Below, one piece after another: positions 1 through 5,397 of a stretch of DNA of 6,609 nt. This stretch comes from Verrucomicrobiaceae bacterium. Its GTDB lineage: Bacteria > Verrucomicrobiota > Verrucomicrobiae > Verrucomicrobiales > Akkermansiaceae. The notes beneath the pieces are model-generated. The model was not told where the DNA came from. It searched no databases and saw only the letters and a program-made list of their open reading frames with translations. The stretch is from positions 1-6,609 of the forward strand of contig RPOS01000163.1 in the NCBI GenBank assembly GCA_003820635.1. Direction: 5' to 3'. A program made the position numbers and the translations under genes. Within the stretch, counting starts at the first letter, position 1. Every line of letters starts with the position of its first letter.

Positions 1-612
1 CACCAGGTGAAGTGGTTGATCCGGGCCTGAGAGACGCTTGGCCTCGCGCACCGCGAGCTTGGTCGCTGCGTCCCAATCTTCCCAATCGATGCCCACCAGC
101 CCCGCCGGCACCGTGCCATGTCCGGGCAGGCGGATGGCCACCGCCGCGAATCCCCTGTCACGGTAAAGAGCGGCGACGTGGCGCATGCTGTAAGGCGAAT
201 CGGTCAGTCCGTGGAGCAGCACCACCGCGCCCTGTGGCACGCCCTGCGGCATCATCACGAAGGAGCGGTTCCAATTCACCGCAAAGCGGTCCGGATTGAG
301 CGGGCTGTCCGGGTGGTAGCGGTTTGCAGGATCAGCCTCGCCGGGCTTGATCTTGAGCGTCACGTTCTCCCGCACGCTTTCCATGAGTTTGGCCTCATGT
401 TCGACGTAGGCTTGCCAGTCCGCCTTTGAAAGTTCGCGTTTCGACATCTCGTCGGGTCGGTAGGTGTGCCACAACTCGAGCGGCTCACCCGTGAAGGCCT
501 TGTAACTCCGCCACACGAGGACGGCCAGCAGGCAGCCCGCTGCGAGCAAAGCCAACACTTTCAGAATTCCGAGACCTTTGGTCCCGAGGATTTTGAGGAT
601 TGTAAATTTCAT
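1..612 (-). CDS. Membrane-anchored alpha/beta hydrolase, N-terminal part (cut by left edge)
   Basis: Reading the minus strand from the ATG at 612 gives 204 codons open to the left edge, so the C-terminal part is missing. Residues about 13-34 form one hydrophobic helix (ILKVLALLAAGCLLAVLVW), which looks like an N-terminal membrane anchor or uncleaved signal. A linker rich in charged residues follows (about 40-115). From about residue 128 the alpha/beta hydrolase fold begins: strand VVLLHG with the oxyanion-hole HG at 134-135, then HGLTDSPYSMR, and the next strand with RLPGHG at 161-166. This pattern is typical of serine hydrolases of the Hydrolase_4/S33 group (lysophospholipase or esterase-like). 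The last visible residues (LHLV) are those that normally precede the G-x-S-x-G nucleophile elbow, so the catalytic serine cannot be checked. The substrate is unknown. The gene is transcribed divergently from the hydrolase at 673, with 60 bp between starts. No Shine-Dalgarno is visible before the ATG. Confidence 0.85.
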   Translation of the reverse strand, partial: MKFTILKILGTKGLGILKVLALLAAGCLLAVLVWRSYKAFTGEPLELWHTYRPDEMSKRELSKADWQAYVEHEAKLMESVRENVTLKIKPGEADPANRYHPDSPLNPDRFAVNWNRSFVMMPQGVPQGAVVLLHGLTDSPYSMRHVAALYRDRGFAAVAIRLPGHGTVPAGLVGIDWEDWDAATKLAVREAKRLSGPDQPLHLV

Positions 613-672
613 GGGAAATGCCGGACTGAGGCTCAATCCGATCTTCATCCCTGTCAATTCCGCCCCATCAGC

Positions 673-2334
673 ATGAACCTCAAATCAATCGTAATGCGGC
701 TCAATCCCCGCTTGAGTCTTTCCTGTCTGCTGCCGGCCGCGGTTTTCCTTGCCGCGTCGCTGACTCCTTCGCTGTTGCCGCGCCCGATGCTGTTGCAGGC
801 CGTCTTGTCCGGCCTTTCGTTTGCGGTCGGCTACGGACTGGGCGCGGGCTGGATGGCGCTGTGGCGATACCTCGGATTGCCCGCGTGCGGCGGACGGATG
901 GCGCGGACATCGTGGATCGTGGCGGCGGTGATTTGTGTGTCGTTGGTAGTGGTCAGCCTGTGGCACACGGTCCACTGGCAGAATTCGCTGCGTGAGATCA
1001 TGGGCATGGAAAAAACCCCCGGACTCCAGCCTCTGTTGCTGGTGCCTGTGGCTGTGGCGACCTTTTTTCTGTTGCTCGCGCTGGCCCGTGTTTTTCGCTG
1101 GCTCTCGGTGCGGGCGTCACGAGGCCTGGCGCGCCATGTGCCGCCAAGGGTTTCCCGCGTCGTGGCGGTGTCGGTCACAGCCATGTTGTTCTGGTTTGCC
1201 ATCAATGGCTTGCTTTTTGGGTTCCTGCTGAGAGTCGCGGACCGCTCGTTTCAGGAACTCGACGCGCGGATCGACGACGATCTCCCTCGTCCGACGCTCG
1301 CCCGCCAGACGGGAAGCCCGGAGTCGCTGATCGATTGGCGTGATCTTGGACACCAGGGACGGAGTTTTGTTTCCGGATGCCCCACCGCCGCGGAAATGGA
1401 GGAGTTCTTCGGCACTCCGGTCATGCCGCCCGTGCGGGTTTATGTCGGTCTGAATTCGGCAGACAGCGCGGAAGAGCGGGCCCGGATGGCGCTGGATGAG
1501 TTGAAGCGCGCGGGTGGCTTCGAGCGTTCCGTGCTGCTGCTGGTCACGCCCACCGGCACCGGTTGGGTGGACCCGGCAGGGCAGGATCCGGTCGAGTATC
1601 TTCACCGGGGCGATATCGCCACCGTGGCCGTCCAGTATTCCTATCTGAACAGTCCGCTCGCCCTGATGACCCAGGCGCAATACGGGGTTGAAACGGCGCG
1701 CGCCCTGTTTCAGGAAATATATGGCCACTGGCGTTCGCTGCCGCCCGAATCGAGACCGCGGCTCTATCTGAACGGACTGAGCCTGGGTTCGCTGAATTCC
1801 GATCTCTCGTTCGACTTATATGATATCATCGACGACCCGTTTCACGGCGCGTTGTGGAGCGGCCCGCCATTCCGCCACCGGACATGGCGACAGGCGACCG
1901 CCCGCCGCGATCCGGGCACGCCGCCATGGCGGCCGGAATTCCGCAAAGGTGCCGTGGTTCGCTTCATGAACCAGAACGGCGTGACAGGTGGAAAAGGCAA
2001 TCCCTGGGGGAAGTTCCGGATTCTTTTCCTGCAGTATCCGAGCGATCCCATCACCTTTTTCAGCCCGGCGGCGGCGTGGCGCGCTCCGGACTGGATGGAC
2101 GCCCCACGCGGCAAGGATGTTTCACCCTCTTTGCAGTGGTTTCCGGTGGTCACCATGCTGCAACTGGCGATCGATATGGCGGTGGGCACGGCACCGGAAG
2201 GTTTCGGCCACACGATCGCGGCGACCGACTACATCGAAGCGTGGCTCGCGCTCACGGAGCCGCCGGGATGGGACGAGGCCGGGCTTGCCAGGTTGCGCGC
2301 CTTATTTGAATCAAGGAACAAGCTGGACGAGTGA
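673..2334 (+). CDS. Multi-pass membrane alpha/beta hydrolase, Abhydrolase_9 family
   Basis: This encodes 553 residues from the ATG at 673. The first half is membrane-embedded, with hydrophobic segments at about 14-34, 39-60, 81-98, 118-139 and 162-187. It carries the stretch SLTPSLLPRP (29-38), which I recognise as the hallmark of the Abhydrolase_9 N-terminal domain. The C-terminal half (about 240-553) is the hydrolase domain. G-L-S-L-G at 368-372 makes S370 the likely nucleophile, D458 in SDPI is a plausible acid, and H513 in GFGHTIAATDY is a plausible catalytic base. The protein is probably an inner-membrane esterase or lipase-like enzyme; the substrate is not known for the family as far as I can recall. 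An in-frame ATG at 466 would add 69 residues, but those codons lie largely antisense to the divergent hydrolase gene and have no membrane or domain character. ATG 694 is a second possible start (546 aa). There is no obvious ribosome binding site at either. The next gene begins 87 bp downstream. Confidence 0.9.
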   Translation: MNLKSIVMRLNPRLSLSCLLPAAVFLAASLTPSLLPRPMLLQAVLSGLSFAVGYGLGAGWMALWRYLGLPACGGRMARTSWIVAAVICVSLVVVSLWHTVHWQNSLREIMGMEKTPGLQPLLLVPVAVATFFLLLALARVFRWLSVRASRGLARHVPPRVSRVVAVSVTAMLFWFAINGLLFGFLLRVADRSFQELDARIDDDLPRPTLARQTGSPESLIDWRDLGHQGRSFVSGCPTAAEMEEFFGTPVMPPVRVYVGLNSADSAEERARMALDELKRAGGFERSVLLLVTPTGTGWVDPAGQDPVEYLHRGDIATVAVQYSYLNSPLALMTQAQYGVETARALFQEIYGHWRSLPPESRPRLYLNGLSLGSLNSDLSFDLYDIIDDPFHGALWSGPPFRHRTWRQATARRDPGTPPWRPEFRKGAVVRFMNQNGVTGGKGNPWGKFRILFLQYPSDPITFFSPAAAWRAPDWMDAPRGKDVSPSLQWFPVVTMLQLAIDMAVGTAPEGFGHTIAATDYIEAWLALTEPPGWDEAGLARLRALFESRNKLDE

Positions 2335-2421
2335 GCGGCTGAATGTCGTGTTGGATGCCCATTTCATTTTCCAGACATTGTGTTGACGGACTGGATTTCT
2401 GGTGACTAACAATAATGAGCA

Positions 2422-2973
2422 ATGACCAATACAACGCCTCCTCAGTCAGACGTCCAAGCACTTTCAGCGAGCCGGGGCTGGCTGATTATCGGAGGGATTC
2501 TTTCGATTGTGGTGGGCTTCATTGCCATGGGCAGTCCGTATGTCTTTTCGATTCTTATCGCGCAGTGGCTTGGCATCGCCGCGCTGGTCATCGGGGTGAT
2601 CTCGCTGGCCATGGCGATTTTTGGGAAACATACGGGTCACCGGTTTTCAGAAGGGCTTTCCGGCGTGATCCGGATCATCGCCGGCATCATCTTGCTGCGT
2701 TGCATTGGCTCAAGCGTGGCAATCATTACCTTGATTCTTGCTTGCTATCTCGCAGCGGAAGGCGTGATCGCGATTTTAGGCGCACTGAAACTTCGCGGCA
2801 ACGCGGGCTGGGTCTGGACTCTCATCAACGGTCTCGCATCGCTCGTTTTGGGTCTCATGGTATTCTCCCGCTGGCCGGGCAATTCCGTCGCGATCTTGGG
2901 CTTGCTTTTCGGATTCCATGCTCTTTTCAGCGGAGTTTCAAACCTGATGCTGGGTCTTTCCGCCCGGAAGTGA
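2422..2973 (+). CDS. HdeD/DUF308 family six-helix membrane protein
   Basis: This encodes 183 residues, close to the roughly 190 usual for HdeD. After a short polar N-terminus there are six hydrophobic segments at about 19-37, 41-66, 80-95, 97-120, 127-148 and 153-178, grouped as three helical hairpins of similar pattern. This is the DUF308 repeat arrangement. In Escherichia coli HdeD is an inner-membrane protein linked to acid resistance at high cell density. DUF308 proteins are widespread, and their molecular activity is unclear. No catalytic or ligand-binding motif is evident. The start at 2422 is preferred because the other nearby ATG (2415) is out of frame and opens a non-hydrophobic, low-credibility frame. 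The leader before the ATG is A-rich without a Shine-Dalgarno. The gene follows the Abhydrolase_9 gene by 87 bp on the same strand, so co-transcription is possible but unproven. By eye its base composition is less GC-rich than the sulfatase gene. Confidence 0.87.
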   Translation: MTNTTPPQSDVQALSASRGWLIIGGILSIVVGFIAMGSPYVFSILIAQWLGIAALVIGVISLAMAIFGKHTGHRFSEGLSGVIRIIAGIILLRCIGSSVAIITLILACYLAAEGVIAILGALKLRGNAGWVWTLINGLASLVLGLMVFSRWPGNSVAILGLLFGFHALFSGVSNLMLGLSARK

Positions 2974-2978
2974 CGGGC

Positions 2979-2997
2979 TTGGAGACGGGATCTCCAA
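2979..2997 (+). terminator. Possible hairpin terminator after the HdeD-like gene
   Basis: Six bases after the stop codon at 2973 is a perfect 7-bp inverted repeat, TTGGAGA (2979-2985) and TCTCCAA (2991-2997), around a 5-base loop. The position suits transcription termination. However, the stem is short, only partly GC, and is not followed by a T run, so it is not a convincing intrinsic terminator. It could instead be an mRNA 3'-end stabilising hairpin. Confidence 0.3.
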
Positions 2998-3015
2998 ACT
3001 ACTGATGTCAATGAA

Positions 3016-3050
3016 GGCGTTATGCAACGCTCACGGAGCGGCGCTACAGG
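3016..3050 (+). repeat. Intergenic palindromic element, possibly a dispersed REP-like repeat
   Basis: Three small inverted repeats lie back to back: GCGTT/AACGC (3017-3021 and 3026-3030, loop ATGC), GCTC/GAGC (3029-3032 and 3036-3039), and AGC/GCT within AGCGGCGCT (3037-3045). The CACGGAGCGGCGCTACAG stretch resembles motifs I associate with dispersed intergenic repeats in Verrucomicrobiota genomes, but that association is from memory. Only one copy is visible in this window, so the repeat status cannot be shown here. The rest of the 2974-3212 intergenic region shows a T6 tract at 3072-3077 without an adjacent stem, and a purine-rich stretch around 3121-3157. I see no credible gene in it. Confidence 0.3.
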
Positions 3051-3212
3051 CCATCTCGTGTCCAGGATCACTTTTTTGTCCTGCGCCCACTTTCAATTTC
3101 CCCCCGAGAATACCGTTGACGGAAAGGCGGCAAAGAGGAGAAATGGAGACAGGAAATCACAATTAAACGCACTACGCTTCAATCCCCGGCTCATATCCAA
3201 TTCCAAAACATC

Positions 3213-5354
3213 ATGAAAAACACATCCACTCCCCAAAATCAGGGCAACGCCATCCCTCGCCGCAACTTCATCGGCGGACTCGCCGCCGCCGGTTCGGCAT
3301 TCACCCTTCCCTCGACTTTGCTCGGCCAGGAGGCATCGCAGGCAGCGCAGCCCGCGGCTCCGCTCAAAGGGCACTTCCATCCCAAGGGCAAGGCACCCTC
3401 CAAATTCACCATCGATATCCTCAAAAAGGCCGGCTCTACCCTGCCATTCGACGATACCCGCGACTTCGACGAGCAGAAAAAAGGCCTCATTGCTCCGATG
3501 AAGGAGATGAAAATCATGGCGGAAGGCGGCCACGTGGCGTGGGACATGGAGCGCTTCCAGTTCGTTCACAAGCAGGAGGAATTCGACAGTATCCACCCGT
3601 CGCTGCTGCGCCAGGCCCGGCTCAATAACAACTATGGCGTTTACGAAGTGATCCCCGGCATCTATCAGGTGCGGGGTTTCGACCTCTCCAACATCACCTT
3701 CGTCCGCGGCAAGACCGGGTGGATCGCTTTTGATCCGATGATCTCGGCGGAAACCGTCCGGGCTGCATGGAAGCTGTTTCAAGAGCATGTCGGCGAGGGA
3801 CTGCCGGTTACCGCGGTCATCTACTCCCACACTCACGGCGACCACTGGGGCGGCGTTCGCGGTTTGGTCAAGGAAGAGGATGTGCGGGCGGGGAAGGTCG
3901 TTGTCATCGCCCCGGATGGATTCATGGATCACACGATCTCCGAGAACGTGTATGCCGGGAATGCGATGAACCGCCGCTTGTTCTATCAATACGCCCTGCT
4001 GCTGCCAGCCAGCCCGCACGGCTTCGTCGATATGGCGCTCGGCAAGGGGGTGTCAGCCGGCACACCGGGACTGATCGCACCAACCCGCCTGGTGGCCGAT
4101 GCGATCGAGGAGTTCGAAGTCGATGGATTGAAGATGATTTTCCAAAACACGCCGAACACCGAAGCGCCGCGGGAAATGAACACCTACATCCCCAGCATGA
4201 AGGCACTGTGGATCGCCGAAAACGTTTGCGCGACCCAGCACAATATCTACACGCTGCGGGGTGCCCCAGTGCGCGACGCGCTGAACTGGTCCAAATACAT
4301 CGCCCAGGCGCTGCACCGCTTCGGCATGGAAGCCGAGGTCATGTTCGCTTCCCACCACTGGCCGCGCTGGGGCAACGCCCGGGTGCAGGAGGTGCTCCGC
4401 GCCCAGCGCGACCTCTACGCCCACCTCAACAACCAGGTCCTGCATCTGGCCAACCAGGGCGTGACCATCAACCAGGTCCACAACGTTTACGAACCACCCA
4501 CTTCCTTGAAGAACCAGTGGCACTGCCGCGGTTATCACGGCTCCGTCGAAAACAACAGCCGCGGCGTCATCCAGCGCTTCCTCGGCTATTGGGACGGCAA
4601 CCCGGTCAATCTCCTCCCACCGCCGGAGGCGGAATCAGGCGCGGTTTTCGTCGAGATGATGGGGGGGGCGGAAAAAATCATCGCCAAGGGCCAGGAACTC
4701 TACAATCAGGGCAAATACAAGGTCGCCCAGCAGATCGTCAACAAGCTCGTCCAGGCCGATCCGAAGAACGAAACGGCCAAGGACTTGCTCGCGGATATCT
4801 TCGAGCAGATCGGCTACCAGCAGGAAAACGCGGGATTGCGCAACAGCTTCCTCGCCGCCGCCTACGAGCTGCGCACAGGCATTCCGCAGGGCGCGATCGC
4901 CAGCTCCAGCAGCCCGGACGTGGTCCGCGCCATGTCCACCGAGCTGTTCCTCAATTTCCTCGGCATCCGCATGGACAGCAAAAAGGCCGAAGGCATGCGC
5001 TTCACGATCAACCTCATCACGCCCGACAACGGCGAGAAATTCTGCATCGAGATGGAAAACGCCACCCTCACCAACATCGAGGGATTTCTCGCCGAGAAGC
5101 CAGACCTCACCCTCACCATCAACCGCAGCGACCTCGAAATGTCGATGATGGGCGCCAAGCCGATCGAACAGCAGATCAAGGACGGCACCGCGAAGTTCGA
5201 GGGTGACGTGAGCATCCTCGCCAAGCTCGCCGCCACCATGATCGAGTTCGACCCGCGCTTCGAGATCATGCCCGGCACCAAGGCCGCGGCTTCTGCGGAG
5301 GAGAAAGCGGATGCCGCCTTCGAAGCGCCCGTGGGTGCCGCGATGTGCGAGTGA
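3213..5354 (+). CDS. Exported linear primary-alkylsulfatase (SdsA1/BDS1 type, metallo-beta-lactamase fold)
   Basis: This encodes 713 residues and is probably full length for the family. It should hydrolyse primary alkyl sulfates such as SDS to alcohol and sulfate using two zinc ions. The N-terminus has a twin-arginine-like motif (PRRNFIGG, R16-R17), a weakly hydrophobic stretch (about 20-37) and an Ala-rich end near 41-50, indicating export, likely by Tat. The metallo-beta-lactamase domain (about 140-420) contains SHTHGDHWGG, giving H206, H208, D210 and H211. Further likely ligands are E317 (NTEAPREM), E336 (WIAENV) and H381 (ASHHWP). The region about 430-570 fits the alkylsulfatase dimerisation domain, with NQGKYKVAQQIVNKLVQADP resembling a TPR-like helical pair. 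Residues about 575-690 fit the SCP2-like C-terminal domain thought to bind hydrophobic tails. An Ala/Glu-rich tail follows. The start at 3213 is fixed by the signal motif, although there is no clear Shine-Dalgarno. A run of eight G at 4661-4668 is read in frame. A DUF1254 gene starts 43 bp downstream. Confidence 0.94.
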   Translation: MKNTSTPQNQGNAIPRRNFIGGLAAAGSAFTLPSTLLGQEASQAAQPAAPLKGHFHPKGKAPSKFTIDILKKAGSTLPFDDTRDFDEQKKGLIAPMKEMKIMAEGGHVAWDMERFQFVHKQEEFDSIHPSLLRQARLNNNYGVYEVIPGIYQVRGFDLSNITFVRGKTGWIAFDPMISAETVRAAWKLFQEHVGEGLPVTAVIYSHTHGDHWGGVRGLVKEEDVRAGKVVVIAPDGFMDHTISENVYAGNAMNRRLFYQYALLLPASPHGFVDMALGKGVSAGTPGLIAPTRLVADAIEEFEVDGLKMIFQNTPNTEAPREMNTYIPSMKALWIAENVCATQHNIYTLRGAPVRDALNWSKYIAQALHRFGMEAEVMFASHHWPRWGNARVQEVLRAQRDLYAHLNNQVLHLANQGVTINQVHNVYEPPTSLKNQWHCRGYHGSVENNSRGVIQRFLGYWDGNPVNLLPPPEAESGAVFVEMMGGAEKIIAKGQELYNQGKYKVAQQIVNKLVQADPKNETAKDLLADIFEQIGYQQENAGLRNSFLAAAYELRTGIPQGAIASSSSPDVVRAMSTELFLNFLGIRMDSKKAEGMRFTINLITPDNGEKFCIEMENATLTNIEGFLAEKPDLTLTINRSDLEMSMMGAKPIEQQIKDGTAKFEGDVSILAKLAATMIEFDPRFEIMPGTKAAASAEEKADAAFEAPVGAAMCE

Positions 5355-5397
5355 TTTCTGCTAGAATAGAAACTCCCCCACCATAACACGCCATCCT

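Noticed and set aside
12..429. Plus-strand open frames across the left end (95 and 103 codons)
   Set aside because: They are antisense to the minus-strand alpha/beta hydrolase, whose HGLTDSP and RLPGHG motifs clearly mark the real coding strand.
630..707. Direct repeat GGCTCAATCC at 630-639 and 698-707, considered as an operator pair
   Set aside because: It is a 10-base match, with one copy inside the start of the coding region and no dyad symmetry. It is likely chance.
2415..3005. A 196-codon frame starting at ATG 2415, overlapping the HdeD-like gene
   Set aside because: It is out of frame with the six-helix protein, and its product is polar and Arg/Ser/His-rich without domains.
3143..3166. 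A seven-codon leader peptide (METGNHN) after AGGAG
   Set aside because: The AGGAG ends only two bases before the ATG, too close for a normal start. The peptide has no regulatory codon run and there is no attenuator-like hairpin after it.
3022..3216. A 64-codon frame whose TGA overlaps the sulfatase ATG (ATGA), suggesting a coupled small upstream gene
   Set aside because: It starts inside the palindromic element, has no ribosome binding site and encodes a low-complexity, basic, domain-free product. The overlap alone is not enough. Conservation in relatives would be needed to revive it.
3093..4019. A 308-codon minus-strand frame opposite the start of the sulfatase gene
   Set aside because: It is antisense to the signal and zinc-binding region of the sulfatase. 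The product has no recognisable motif.
3767..5206. A 479-codon open frame on the plus strand inside the sulfatase gene
   Set aside because: The translation is dominated by Arg, Gly, Pro and His with no domain signal. The overlapping frame contains the complete zinc-site motifs, so this is a shadow created by GC-rich codon use.
5355..5372. TTTCT/AGAAA inverted repeat between the sulfatase and DUF1254 genes, considered as a terminator
   Set aside because: The stem is five weak A/T-rich pairs with an eight-base loop and no following T run. It is unlikely to stop transcription.
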